Positions 32,336-45,021 are shown, numbered from the stretch's first letter. The stretch: 64,000 bases of DNA from Glandiceps talaboti (GCF_964340395.1 NC_135551.1:690001-754000), one strand, 5' to 3'. The notes: generated by a model not told the origin, from the sequence alone. Made by a program: numbers and translations.

Positions 32336-35300
32336 AAGTGTGTGGGGGGAGGGGAGTTGTATAATGAAAGGAGTAAGTGTATGGGGGTGGGGTTGAATTG
32401 CAAGGAATACATGTTTGGGGAGGGGGTTGTATTGCAAGTAGTAAGTGTATGGGGAGGGGGTTGTATTGCAAGTAGTAAGTGTATGGGGAGGGGGTTGTAT
32501 TGCAAGGAGTAAGTGTATGGGGAGGGGGTTGTATTGCAAGTAGTAAGTGTATGGGGAGGGGGTTGTATTGCAAGTAGTAAGTGTATGGGGAGGGGGGTGT
32601 ATTGCAAGTAGTAAGTGTATGGGGAGGGGGTTGTATTGCAAGTAGTAAGTGTATGGGGAGGGGTTGTATTGCAGGTAGTAAGTGTATGGGGAGGGGTTGT
32701 ATTGCAAGTAGTAAGTGTATGGGGAGGGGTTGCATTGCAAGAAGTAAGTGTATGGGGAGGGGGTTGTATTGCAAGTAGTAAGTGTATGGGGAGGGGGTTG
32801 TATTGCAAGTAGTAAGTGTATGGGGAGGGGTTGTATTGCAGGTAGTAAGTGTATGGGGAGGGGTTGCATTGCAAGTAGTAAGTATATGGGGAGGGGGGTG
32901 TATTGCAAGTAGTAAGTGTATGGGGAGGGGGTTGTATTGCAGGTAGTAAGTATATGGGGAGGGGGTTGTATTGCAAGTAGTAAGTATATGGGGAGGGGGT
33001 TGTATTGCAGGTAGTAAGTATATGGGGAGGGGGTTGTATTGCAAGTAGTAAGTATATGGGGAGGGGGTTGTATTGCAGGTAGTATGTGTATGGGGAGGGG
33101 GTTGTATTGCAAGTAGTAAGTGTATGGGGAGGGGGTTGTATTGCAAGTAGTAAGTGTATGGGGAGGGGGTTGTATTGCAAGTAGTAAGTGTATGGGGAGG
33201 GGGTTGTATTGCAAGTAGTAAGTGTATGGGGAGGGGGTTGTATTGCAGGTAGTATGTGTATGGGGAGGGGGTTGTATTGCAAGTAGTAAGTGTATGGGGA
33301 GGGGGTTGTATTGCAAGTAGTAAGTGTATGGGGAGGGGGTTGTATTGCAAGTAGTAAGTGTATGGGGAGGGGGTTGTATTGCAAGTAGTAAGTATATGGG
33401 GAGGGGGGTGTATTGCAGGTAGTATGTGTATGGGGAGGGGGTTGTATTGCAGGTAGTATGTGTATGGGGAGGGGGGTGTATTGCAGGTAGTATGTGTATG
33501 GGGAGGGGGTTGTATTGCAAGTAGTAAGTGTATGGGGAGGGGGTTGTATTGCAAGTAGTAAGTGTATGGGGAGGGGGTTGTATTGCAAGTAGTAAGTGTA
33601 TGGGGAGGGGGTTGTATTGCAAGTAGTAAGTATATGGGGAGGGGGGTGTATTGCAAGTAGTAAGTGTATGGGGAGGGGGTTGTATTGCAAGTAGTAAGTG
33701 TATGGGGAGGGGGTTGTATTGCAAGTAGTAAGTGTATGGGGAGGGGGTTGTATTGCAAGTAGTAAGTGTATGGGGAGGGGGTTGTATTGCAAGTAGTAAG
33801 TGTATGGAGAGGGGGTTGTATTGCAGGTAGTAAGTGTATGGGGAGGGGGTTGTATTGCAAGTAGTAAGTGTATGGGGAGGGGTTGCATTGCAGGTAGTAA
33901 GTGTATGGGGAGGGGGTTGTATTGCAAGGAGTAAGTGTATGGGGAGGGGGTTGTATTGCAAGTAGTAAGTGTATGGGGAGGGGGTTGTATTGCAAGTAGT
34001 ATGTGTATGGGGAGGGGGTTGTATTGCAGGTAGTAAGTGTATGGGGAGGGGGTTGTATTGCAAGGAATACATGTTTGGGGAGGGGGTTGTATTGCAGGTA
34101 GTAAGTGTATGGGGAGGGGGTTGTATTGCAAGTAGTAAGTGTATGGGGAGGGGGTTGTATTACAAGGAGTAAGTGTATGGGGAGGGGGTTGTAATGCAAG
34201 GAGTATGTGTATGGGGAGGGGGTTGTATTGCAAGTAGTAAGTGTATGGGGAGGGGGTTGTATTACAAGGAGTAAGTGTATGGGGAGGGGGTTGTAATGCA
34301 AGGAGTAAGTTTATGGGGAGGGGGTTGTATTGCAAGGAGTAAGTGTATGGGGAGGGGGTTGTATTGCAGGTAGTAAGTATATGGGGAGGGGTTGTATTGC
34401 AAGGAGTATGTGTATGGGGAGGGGGGTTGTAATGCAAGGAGTATGTGTATGGGGAGGGGGTTGTATTGCAGGTAGTAAGTATATGGGGAGGGGGGTTGTA
34501 TTGCAAGGAGTAAGTGTATGGGGAGGGGGTTGTATTGCAAGGAGTAAGTGTATGGGGAGGGGGTTGTATTGCAGGTAGTATGTGTATGGGGAGGGGTTGT
34601 ATTGCAAGGAGTAAGTTTATGGGGAGGGGGTTGTATTACAAGGAGTAAGTTTATGGGGAGGGGGTTGTATTGCAAGGAGTAAGTATATGGGGAGGGGGTT
34701 GTATTGCAGGTAGTAAGTGTATGGGGAGGGGGTTGTATTGCAAGTAGTAAGTATATGGGGAGGGGGTTGTATTGCAAGTAGTAAGTGTATGGGGAGGGGG
34801 TTGTATTGCAAGTAGTAAGTTTATGGGGAGGGGGTTGTATTGCAAGGAATACATGTTTGGGGAGGGGGGTTGTATTGCAGGTAGTAAGTGTATGGGGAGG
34901 GGGTTGTATTGCAAGTAGTAAGTTTATGGGGAGGGGGTTGTATTGCAAGGAATACATGTTTGGGGAGGGGGGTTGTATTGCAGGTAGTAAGTGTATGGGG
35001 AGGGGGTTGTATTGCAAGTAGTAAGTGTATGGGGAGGGGTTGTATTGCAAGGAGTAAGTATATGGGGAGGGGGTTGTATTGCAAGTAGTAAGTGTATGGG
35101 GAGGGGTTGTATTGCAAGGAGTAAGTATATGGGGAGGGGGTTGTATTGCAGGTAGTATGTGTATGGGGAGGGGGTTGTATTGCAGGTAGTAAGTGTATGG
35201 GGAGGGGGTTGTATTGCAAGTAGTAAGTGTATGGGGAGGGGGTTGTATTGCAAGTAGTAAGTGTATGGGGAGGGGTTGTATTGCAAGGAGTAAGTGTATG

Positions 35301-36391
35301 GGGAGGGGGTTGTATTGCAAGTAGTAAGTGTATGGGGAGGGGTTGTATTGCTAGTAGTAAGTGAATGGGGAGGGGTTGTATTGCAGGTAGTATGTGTATG
35401 GGGAGGGGGTTGTATTGCAAGTAGTAAGTGTATGGGGAGGGGTTGTATTGCAAGGAGTAAGTGTATGGGGAGGGGTTGTATTGCAGGTAGTATGTGTATG
35501 GGGAGGGGGTTGTATTGCAAGTAGTAAGTGTATGGGGAGGGGTTGTATTGCAAGGAGTAAGTGTATGGGGAGGGGGTTGTATTACAAGGAGTATGTGTAT
35601 GGGGAGGGGGTTGTATTGCAAGGAGTAAGTGTATGGGGAGGGGGTTGTATTGCAAGGAATACATGTTTGGGGAGGGGTTGTATTGCAAGTAGTAAGTGTA
35701 TGGGGAGGGGGGTTGTAATGCAAGGAGTAAGTGTATGGGGAGGGGGGTTGTAATGCAAGGAGTATGTGTATGGGGAGGGGGTTGTATTGCAGGTAGTAAG
35801 TATATGGGGAGGGGGTTGTAATGCAAGGAGTAAGTGTATGGGGAGGGGGTTGTATTGCAAGTAGTAAGTATATGGGGAGGGGGTTGTATTGCAGGTAGTA
35901 AGTGTATGGGGAGGGGGTTGTATTGCAAGTAGTAAGTATATGGGGAGGGGGTTGTATTGCAAGGAGTAAGTATATGGGGAGGGGGTTGTATTGCAAGTAG
36001 TATGTGTATGGGGAGGGGGTTGTATTGCAAGTAGTAAGTGTATGGGGAGGGGGTTGTATTGCAAGGAGTAAGTGTATGGGGAGGGGGTTGTATTGCAGGT
36101 AGTAAGTGTATGGGGAGGGGGTTGTATTGCAAGTAGTAAGTGTATGGGGAGGGGGTTGTATTGCAAGTAGTAAGTGTATGGGGAGGGGGTTGTATTGCAA
36201 GTAGTAAGTGTATGGGGAGGGGTTGTATTGCAAGTAGTATGTGTATGGGGAGGGGGTTGTATTGCAGGTAGTAAGTGTATGGGGAGGGGGTTGTATTGCA
36301 AGGAGTAAGTATATGGGGAGGGGGTTGTATTACAAGGAGTATGTGTATGGGGAGGGGGTTGTATTACAAGGAGTATGTGTATGGGGAGGAG
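32336..36391. repeat. 34-bp G-rich minisatellite, about 120 copies, in CHMP1B intron
   Basis: Unit GTATGGGGAGGGGGTTGTAT plus TGCAAGTAGTAAGT (34 bp), with variants AAGGAGTAAGT, AGGTAGTATGT and a rarer AAGGAATACATGTTTGGGG unit. G-run length varies from 4 to 6, so units are 33-35 bp. The minus strand lacks stops in all three frames, giving open frames up to 728 codons with a 34-residue periodic Pro/Thr/Tyr/Leu pattern; these are artefacts of a 34-bp unit (three units equal 102 bp). It lies in the intron between the last two coding exons of the CHMP1B-like gene. Runs GGGGAGGGGG on the plus strand could form G-quadruplexes; the primary transcript would be C-rich. Confidence 0.95.
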
Positions 36392-37085
36392 TAGTATACA
36401 CATTGGGGTTCGTGGACCAAACTTCTGTAAACCTACTCACCCCTGGGGAGCCTTACAGGAGTGGTTTTAGAACTTACTTATACAAGAAAGTAATTCCAGA
36501 CCAGATGAACACCAATTAATATATGTATAATATTGAAAAAGAATTGAATATATACTAAACTTAAATAAGATATGATTAATGAAAATATGAAAGGTACCAA
36601 TGAATTGATTAGTTATCTGGAATGGGTTTGTAGTGCTTACACAAGATCATACAAATTGGTTGGTGGAGTGAATAAAACCAACAAACAGTGGTTCCCCTGG
36701 ACCTGACTATGATTATTAGTGATCTGATTATGTTCAGGTGTCCATTCACACTGAATACATTATGCTGTGCCCTGTGCCTGTCTGTGGTAATGAGCGTCTT
36801 ATGAATATGCACCGTAACAAAGTAACAAAACTGCAGGTGGTTGGGGAGGGTTTGGAATACCTCGGAAACCGGACGTGGAACCGCCAACTTGAAATGGACT
36901 TCTTCCTTAATTTGGCTTGAATGGAACAACCAGGGTATGTTTTCTGTCTAAATGTGTGTAATTTGGCTTTCAGGAGGTATAACTTTAGTTATTGCTGGAC
37001 CATTCATTATATAAATACAATAATTCATGCATATCGTTGGACCAGTTCATGTACTGACACTGTAATTCCTGTTTAGATGACTTAC
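36392..37085. other. Intronic DNA, nothing recognised
   Basis: Remainder of the last CHMP1B-like intron after the minisatellite. It ends at the donor of the 37,086-37,237 exon. Short open frames on both strands near 36,610-36,930 show no family resemblance. Confidence 0.5.
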
Positions 37086-37237
37086 CCAGCCTCATCAGCA
37101 ACTTCCTGCATCAAACCATCTACACTCTGTTGAGGTACTGTTAATGTTGTTGTGTTACTCATTGTGTCCTCCATTACTTGTGATTGCACATCTAAATCTT
37201 CAAATGACCTTTCAAATTTATCCATTAAATTTGATAT
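37086..37237 (-). CDS. CHMP1B: CHMP1B-like ESCRT-III subunit, penultimate coding exon
   Basis: 152 bp between an acceptor TTTTCTAG and a donor GGTAAGT. It encodes ISNLMDKFERSFEDLDVQ, then MEDTMSNTTTLTVPQ, then LMQEVADEAG with the Gly codon split after two bases. This is the mid-to-late Snf7-domain region of CHMP1 (family wording 'LMDKFE.QFE.LDVQ', 'ME.TM', 'ADEAGL'). Exon boundaries join in phase with 45,022-45,237 (phase 0) and 32,148-32,265 (phase 2). No stops or frameshifts. Confidence 0.94.
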
Positions 37238-37439
37238 CTAGAAAATGAGAAACAAAAAAAACCCAAAAAAACAAATAAAGTTGGTTAATTGATTTAAAAA
37301 TGCAAAAGAAAAACAAGCCTTCATAAAATACACAGACCTCTCAAAAATGGAGAAATGATTGAAAAGAATTGGTTGCAACAACTAAATACTACAAAGTGTC
37401 TGATAATGCAAGATATTGCTGAATTTTGATTATTGAACC

Positions 37440-38082
37440 AGAAGATCTGAGTCAAGGCCAAAATACGTCTCAAAAGAAAAGTTTAAACCTGGCAATATGG
37501 GGGTAGACATTTGAATGTTGTCGCTATGTATTAATGTATTAATGTTTTTGAGTTATGTGGTAAATCATGATTGTTCACTACAAATATGGCTGCCATTGAG
37601 AAAAAGTAATATAAGCACCAAAAATAATGCATGTTTTTTGTTTATCTGGTCCTGTGTTATCTAGAGACATGATCTAAAGGCAATCAGCCATACACAGAAT
37701 TGCAACAAAGGGTCTGTAAATTGTAATATGTAAGTAATACCTTAATTCAATTTTGATGGTCTACCCTATAGGTCAAGGTCAAAGGTCAGTGCCATACAAG
37801 AGAGCTTGCATGTGATTATATGGGGGTAGACACTTGAATGGAGTCTCTATGCATTGAAGTGTTTGAGTTATGCAGTCAAATAGTAATTTTTTACTACAAT
37901 ATGGCTGCCATTCAGTAAAAGTGACATGAGCACCAAAAATAATATTTGTGTATATTTCTTTCCTTCAATATTACTTGTAAACATGATTTAAAGAAATTGG
38001 CAATATGTAAATGCATACTACAATGTGTCTGTGATGGGCAGGAATTGCTTTGATTTTGATAATTGGCACTGAAAGTCAAGGT
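37440..38082. repeat. About 320-bp tandem duplication in CHMP1B intron
   Basis: Two diverged direct copies share TATGGGGGTAGACA (about 37,496 and 37,819), TACAAATATGGCTGCCATT versus TACAATATGGCTGCCATT, and AGCACCAAAAATAAT. It resembles the tandem cores of other dispersed repeats here but has no microsatellite or hairpin end. Confidence 0.7.
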
Positions 38083-38084
38083 CA

Positions 38085-39430
38085 AAATATACCCATGACA
38101 ACCATAATGTACCCATGACAACAGTGACAACCATAATATACCTGTGACAACCATATCCATGACAACCATAATATATCCCTGGCAACAATAATATACCCAT
38201 GAAAACCATAATATACCCATGGAAACCATAACATACCCATGAAACCTATAATATACAATGTATACCCATGAAACCTATATTATATTATATCATGCTACTA
38301 TGCGCCATTCTGATTGGATAATAACTGTGGTAAAATCCCATTTTACCACGGCTGGCAGTGGTAAAATGGGCCCCTAAACTAGCATATGAATAGTACATAC
38401 AAGCTGAATGTGTTCGTTCTTATACCAATAAGTTAACACTTCCTCAGAGTAAAGGTGTGTCAGGTATCCTGTACAATAGTTTGGGTTACAGTAGTCCAAA
38501 TAATTCCACTGATAACCTTGCGATCGAAAGCAACGATTGATCAGTGGCTTCAACATCACTGGCCATGGCTGATAAGGTACAAGTTCTCCCATGCAACGAG
38601 CCGTCTCAGCGTCCTGCTCTCGTTGAATCAAGCAACACCAATTGAACTTTTAACCATCAGTCAAGTGCGTCAGGATTATTTCAAAACTGTACATTTTCAG
38701 GTTCAGTCAATGTTCAATTTGTTAACCATTAAATTAAAGTAGACTGTGTAACGTCGCGTCTCTGATTTACTGTCTCGAGCTTTCTCCGATTCAACTGATT
38801 CAACGCCGAGACATCTATTTTTAGCAGTGTACAAGATTGTATTGTTCATATGTAAATATCCAAACAAAATTGTTACTTTCTTTGACCTCTTGCCCCGTTT
38901 TCTTTGTTGCTAGTTTCAACGCGTTTTCGATATGCATTATATGATGTAAATAAAGTAATTTATCAATGCAATGCAGTGTATGGTTTGTGTTCATAAAGTT
39001 CATGCAGTGTGTGTAGGGGCGACATGAACGTATCCACTCATCAAAATATGCTCGTTCCCGACGATCTATTACCGACGATCTTTTTCTGTACGTGCGAATT
39101 CGCCTTTTTCAGGCATAAAAATAACCACAGAATCACATTTAGAAGATATAGACACATATTTTGATATAATATAATAGCAATAACCCCCGCCGAAGGCGGG
39201 TATACACTCGAATTTGGTACAATTCGCTCCATATAGCACTCGCCATTCGGCTCGTGCTATATGTCGCGAATTGTACCAAAATCTCGTGTATACCCGCCTT
39301 CGGCGGGGGTTATTGCTTAAATATACCCCTGACAACCTTAATAATATACCGATGAAAACCATAATATACCCCTGACAACCATAATATACCCATGACAACC
39401 ATAATATACCCGACAACCTTAATATAGCCA
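38085..39430. repeat. About 22-bp minisatellite interrupted by a 1-kb unit
   Basis: Units of the type ACCCATGACAACCATAATAT occur at 38,085-38,275 and again at 39,318-39,430. The 1.04 kb between (about 38,280-39,316) is unrelated: it starts near a TGGTAAAATCCCATTTTACCA inverted repeat, carries an 85-codon minus-strand frame at 38,374-38,631 of unknown family, and ends in the long hairpin at 39,178-39,316. This looks like an insertion into the minisatellite, but no target duplication could be defined in the A/T-rich flanks. Confidence 0.65.
39178..39316. repeat. Long near-perfect hairpin, arms about 62 bp
   Basis: GCAATAACCCCCGCCGAAGG at 39,178 is inverted as CCTTCGGCGGGGGTTATTGC at 39,316. 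The first 31 bp of each arm pair perfectly, then TTTGGTACAATTCGC pairs with GCGAATTGTACCAAA and ATATAGCAC with GTGCTATAT. The loop is about 14 bases. It sits at the end of the 1-kb unit inside the 22-bp minisatellite and could be an element terminus. Confidence 0.9.
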
Positions 39431-39436
39431 TGAAAA

Positions 39437-41996
39437 CCTTAGATCTACATCATTACAGCCATATTATTATCTAACTCTCCATTAGATCGATATCATTACA
39501 GCCATGTTATTATCTAACTCTCCATTAGATCTACATCATTACAGCCATATTATTATCTAACTCTCTATTAGATCGATATCATTACAGCTATATTATTATC
39601 TAACTCTCCATTAGATCTACATCATTACAGCCATATTATTATCTAACTCTCCATTAGATCGATATCATTACAGCTATATTATTATCTAACTCTCCATTAG
39701 ATCTACATCATTACAGCCATGTTATTATCTAACTCTCCATTAGATCGATATCATTACAGCCATATTATTATCTAACTCTCTATTAGATCTACATCATTAC
39801 AGCCATATTATTATCTAACTCTCCATTAGATCTACATCATTACAGCCATATTATTATCTAACTCTCCATTAGATCTACATCATTACAGCCATATTATTAT
39901 CTAACTCTCTATTAGATCGATATCATTACAGCCATGTTATTATCTAACTATCCATTAGATCTACATCATTACAGCCATATTATTATCTAACTCTCTATTA
40001 GATCGATATCATTACAGCCATGTTATTATCTAACTCTCCATTAGATCTACATCATTACAGCCATATTATTATCTAACTCTCCATTAGATCGATATCATTA
40101 CAGCTATATTATTATCTAACTCTCCATTAGATCTACATCATTACAGCCATGTTATTATCTAACTCTCCATTAGATCGATATCATTACAGCCATATTATTA
40201 TCTAACTCTCTATTAGATCTACATCATTACAGCCATATTATTATCTAACTCTCCATTAGATCTACATCATTACAGCCATATTATTATCTAACTCTCCATT
40301 AGATCTACATCATTACAGCCATATTATTATCTAACTCTCTATTAGATCGATATCATTACAGCCATGTTATTATCTAACTCTCCATTAGATCTACATCATT
40401 ACAGCCATATTATTATCTAACTCTCTATTAGATCGATATCATTACAGCCATGTTATTATCTAACTCTCCATTAGATCTACATCATTACAGCCATGTTATT
40501 ATCTAACTCTCCATTAGATCTACATCATTACAGCCATGTTATTATCTAACTCTCCATTAGATCTACATCATTACAGCCATGTTATTATATAACTCTCTAT
40601 TAGATCTACATCATTACAGCCATGTTATCTAACTCTCCATTAGATCTACATCATTACAACCATGTTATTATCTAACTCTCCATTAGATCTACATCATTAC
40701 AGCCATGTTATTATATAACTCTCCATTAGATCTACATCATTACAGCCATGTTATCTAACTCTCCATTAGATCTACATCATTACAACCATGTTATTATATA
40801 ACTCTCCATTAGATCTACATCATTACAGCCATGTTATTATATAACTCTCCATTAGATCTACATCATTACAGCCATGTTATTATATAACTCTCCATTAGAT
40901 CTACATCATTACAACCATGTTATTATCTAACTCTCCATTAGATCTACATCATTACAGCCATGTTATTATATAACTCTCCATTAGATCTACATCATTACAG
41001 CCATATTATTATCTAACTCTCCATTAGATCTACATCATTACAACCATGTTATTATCTAACTCTTCACTAGATCTACATCATTACAGCCATATTATTATCT
41101 AACTCTCTATTAGATCGATATCATGACAGCCATATTATCTAACTCTCCATTAGATCTACACCATTACAGCCATGTTATTATCTAACTCTCTATTAGATCG
41201 ATATCATGACAGCCATATTATCTAACTCTCCATTAGATCTACACCATTACAGCCATATTATTATCTAACTCTCCATTAGATCTACATCATTACAGCCATG
41301 TTATTATCTAACTCTCCATTAGATCTACATCATTACAGCCATGTTATTATCTAACTCTCTATTAGATCTACATCATTACAGCCATGTTATTATATAACTC
41401 TCCATTAGATCTACATCATTACAACCATGTTATTATCTAACTCTCTATTAGATCTACATCATTACAGCCATGTTATTATCTAACTCTCTATTAGATCTAC
41501 ATCATTACAGCCATGTTATTATCTAACTCTCTATCAGATCTACACCATTACAGCCATGTTATTATCTAACTCTCCATTAGATCTACATCATTACAGCCAT
41601 GTTATTATCTAACTCTCCATTAGATCTACATCATTACAGCCATGTTATTATCTAACTCTCTATTAGATCTACATCATTACAGCCATGTTATCTAACTCTC
41701 CATTAGATCTACATCATTACAGCCATGTTATCTAACTCTCCATTAGATCTACATCATTACAACCATGTTATTATCTAACTCTCTATTAGATCTACATCAT
41801 TACAGCCATGTTATTATCTAACTCTCTATTAGATCTACATCATTACAGCCATGTTATCTAACTCTCCATTAGATCTACATCATTACAGCCATGTTATTAT
41901 CTAACTCTCTATTAGATCTACATCATTACAGCCATGTTATCTAACTCTCCATTAGATCTACATCATTACAACCATGTTATTATCTAACTCTCCATC
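39437..41996. repeat. 43-bp minisatellite, about 59 copies, with 430-bp higher-order period
   Basis: Unit CATCATTACAGCCATGTTAT plus TATCTAACTCTCCATTAGATCTA (43 bp). Variants include CGATAT for CTACAT, CAGCTATATT, TCTATT, and 40-bp units missing TTA. The ordered pattern of variants from 39,661 repeats from 40,091, exactly ten units later, so a ten-unit block was duplicated. Toward 42 kb the order is simpler and units more uniform. The array is in the CHMP1B-like intron between the exons at 37.1 and 45.0 kb. Confidence 0.93.
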
Positions 41997-43282
41997 ACAT
42001 CCACATGATGTTTTATTACATCTCTCTCTTCCTTGCTTTCCAATGATAACATTGCTTACAGACTGATTGCATTTAGAGTGACTGATAGACTAATAGTGTG
42101 AATGATATAGCACAACTGTACATTTAAAAAATACTGCCAATGGTGTTGTAGCACAACTGTCCAGTTTTTAAAATTGTTTATCCATATGCTAGTCCATGCT
42201 AACAATAGGTATTCATTTGCTGATTGACTATCCAGTTGCCTATCCAACCATGCATGTCGTCGCTATCTTTACAATATATGCTATCATTTGGATGTTGCTA
42301 TGGGCATGGTCTTGTTGCTAGGCATATTTGCATACATTTTTTTTTATTCATTTGTCTTTCAATTCCTGTTGTTATCTTTGCAATATACATGGTTATTTGG
42401 CTGTTGCTAAGGGCATGGTCTTGTTGCTTGGCAAATTTACACACATTTTTTGAATGTTTATTCATTTGTCTCTCAATTCCTGTTATATTTGCAATATATG
42501 TTATTAGTTAGCTGTTGCTATGGATGTGGTCTTGTTGCTAGGGAAATTTACATACATTTTTTGAATGTTTATTCATGTTTTTCAATTCCTGTTTGTATCT
42601 TTGCAATATATGTGATTATATGGCTGTTGCTATGGGTGTGGGCTTGTTGCTAGGTAAAGTTATATATTTTTAGAATGTTTATTCAATTGTCTATTAATCC
42701 CTGTTGTTATCTTTGTGAAATACACAACCGTTTGGCTCTTGCTATGGGTGTGGTCATGGTTGCTAGGGATATTTGCATACATTTTTTAAATCTTTACTCA
42801 CTTGCCTATCAGATGTTGTTATATGACCAAAATATACTGCCATTTGGTAGTTGCTAAGAGTCATGGTTGCTAGGGCCAATTGCGTCAAAATATTTTGAAG
42901 AAAATCTGCAGGATAACACTTCCTGAAACAACTCACCAAGTTTCTGTCTCATTGACCAAGTACCTTTTGAGATATAAACTTTTGACCAAAATTCACATGT
43001 TTACACCTAATTTGCATCTATACACCCACAGGTGCATCCCTGTTAAATTTCAGCCCAATCTAGTAGTTTTGGAATTATAGGTTTTAGCCTTAATTTGCAT
43101 ATTACTGAGGTAATTTTGGAGTTTTACGTTTTTTGACCAAAAATCACATTTTTTTGACCCAAAACCCACACCTCTGATGCAATCATTTTCATTCGAACAA
43201 TTTCCCAACTAGACACCAGAAGTAACACGACCACCAAATATCAAAGCAATCCGTCCTGCAGTTTTTGACTTTAAGTTGTTCC

Positions 43283-43378
43283 CACACACACACACACACA
43301 CACATCCACACACACATGCGCACACACACATGCACACACACACGCGCGCACACACACGCACACACACACGCACGCGCA

Positions 43379-43438
<60 letters not shown>
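43283..43438. repeat. Compound (CA)n/(CG)n microsatellite of E3
   Basis: Alternating purine-pyrimidine tract of about 155 bp with CACACATGCGCA and CACGCGCGCACA interruptions; open frames read from it are artefacts. Such tracts can adopt Z-DNA. It is the longest CA tract in the window and the target of the hAT-like insertion. Confidence 0.9.
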
Positions 43439-43442
<4 letters not shown>

Positions 43443-44785
43443 GTTTCCGCTGCCCACTCACCAAATCGCAAAATGCGAATAAAATCTGCATTTGGCAAGA
43501 ATATTTTTGATACAATTAGCAAAACTTGCGAAGCCAATTTAGAATAGGGCACCAGAGAATCTATACGTAATGCTTGTGGTTTCTTTGTCACAAGGGTGAA
43601 CATTCGTAATTTAAACTAAATTGTATTACATTTAGAAGGAAGTGTACATATTGTGCATTCCTCAAAAGTTAAACAAATCATAAAATTGTTACATCAGCAA
43701 TGCAAATAAATGTCCCATCCAACAAACTTGTAAGTTCCGCTGTGTAAAACTTTGCAATATCTGATCATGCGATCCATGCTTGTAAAATTTGAACATGTAG
43801 TTCGTCACATGCAAGGGGCGATGGAAGATGAGTCGTCTTTACCAGGCCCTTTCATTATGCAGGCCGAAAAACGAAACAATACCGCAATGCACAAACTGAG
43901 TTTCATGACATGAAGTACAAACGACAATGTGAACTTTCAGTTTGACAGAGATACAGTTGTAAAAGTGTTTGATACAAATTTTGTGTCGCTGAGGAGAATT
44001 GTTAACTCGGTATACATGAAGATATTCGTTTATTCTTGAACGATGCCTTAACATAATGTGTGAACCATTATGGTTCACCTTAGATGAAGAGCCTGGTATA
44101 GTGAATGGTAAATTCACGTAATGCGTTCGATCTAGTAACGAAGCTCAAAAAGAAAAAGTTTCAGTTTTAGTGAGAATGAAATGGTGACGTGGTAGTTTGA
44201 ATTTATCTAAGTGAAGTTTGCAGCATAGACTGTCCAACGATGTGGTCCATCTGATCATTGCTTCGCTCGTGAGGGAAGATGCTTCATAGTAATTATGAAT
44301 TGCCGTGCTATCGATGGAAACCTTTTCTATCCTCATCTGTTAATAAGTAACCAATCATGTGGATAAGTAATGATAATATCGCATAGTTTCTAAACTACCC
44401 AAGACGTGCTCTCCACGGCAGGAAATGGTCACGGGGCACATGAAACTGTTCAAATGTTATGCATACATATGGGTCATATTCAAATTTCACATGTCACACT
44501 GCACATTGAGATTTAGAAAATACTTACAATGAGAACTGACTAAAACCTAGATGTCTGGTGTTACAACTTTGAAGCAAAGATGAGAACCGTACATTTGCCA
44601 ACATGACATGAAAAATGTATGTAAATAAACAGAGTAAAAACATACAAGTTTGCGTTATTATCTTTATTTCTATAAGTTCATTTTTATCGCAAAAGTTTGG
44701 CTAATTGAAAGTCTGGTTTGGCTAATACATTTTGAGGCAAATTGGCCAAATTGCTAGTAAAATGTTTGACCCAGACGAAACACTG
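43439..44785. mobile_element. hAT-like non-autonomous element inside (CA)n of E3
   Basis: Left end CAGTGTTTCCGCTGCCC and right end (reverse complement) CAGTGTTTCGTCTGGG form short terminal inverted repeats of the CAGTGTTTC type common in hAT transposons. Flanks are both (CA)n, so an 8-bp CACACACA duplication is compatible but cannot be proven. The 1.35-kb interior has no transposase frame; two minus-strand open frames at 43,839-44,117 and 44,145-44,336 show no recognisable motif. Confidence 0.7.
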
Positions 44786-45021
44786 CACACACACACACAC
44801 ACCCACCCACACCCACACACACACACCCACACACACACACACAGGCAGACACTTTGCCATGCCTATAGCACTACTGAACCTTATCAGTTCAGTTGTGCTG
44901 AAAAGTATATTTTTGCACCTTATATGAAAGCTATACAGGACTGTAGCATATGGTAACATTGTGATACTTTGGTGTTACAAACTCTCACTATAAACAAGTC
45001 TTAAAGTATACTTCCACATAC

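Larger units (their letters stand above)
42093..44900 (+). mobile_element. E-family repeat (E3) split by an hAT-like insertion
   Basis: E order from 42,093: AGTGTGAATGATATAGCACA, GTAGCACAACTGTCCAG, five 115-bp-type units (GGCTGTTGCTATGGGTGTGG), the TTCAGCCCAATCT region, and (CA)n from 43,283. The (CA)n is interrupted at 43,439 by a CAGTG-ended element and resumes at 44,786, followed by CAGGCAGACACTTTGCC and the terminal hairpin to 44,900. Without the insertion this E copy is about 1.46 kb. It lies in a CHMP1B-like intron. Confidence 0.78.

Noticed and set aside
32261-36403. Open frames up to 728 codons on the minus strand with a Pro/Thr/Tyr/Leu repeat
   Set aside because: They arise because the 34-bp unit lacks stops in all minus-strand frames; all three frames are equally open and give the same cyclic pattern, so no frame is selected. 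The array lies within an intron of the CHMP1B-like gene.
38286-38365. Possible microRNA-like or terminator hairpin from TGGTAAAATCCCATTTTACCA
   Set aside because: Short A/T-rich palindrome with a second imperfect copy of the arm nearby; more simply an end feature of the 1-kb unit. No evidence for a processed RNA.
39437-41996. Possible CRISPR-like array of regular repeats
   Set aside because: Units are contiguous 43-bp tandem repeats with no unique spacers, in an animal intron; a minisatellite explains them. The same applies to the 34-bp and 38-bp arrays.
43189-43603. Cys/Val-rich and His/Thr-rich frames over CA repeats (also at 7.6, 11.1, 23.1, 24.2, 32.0 and 44.8 kb)
   Set aside because: Translation of (CA)n or (GT)n microsatellites; no non-repetitive coding sequence supports them.
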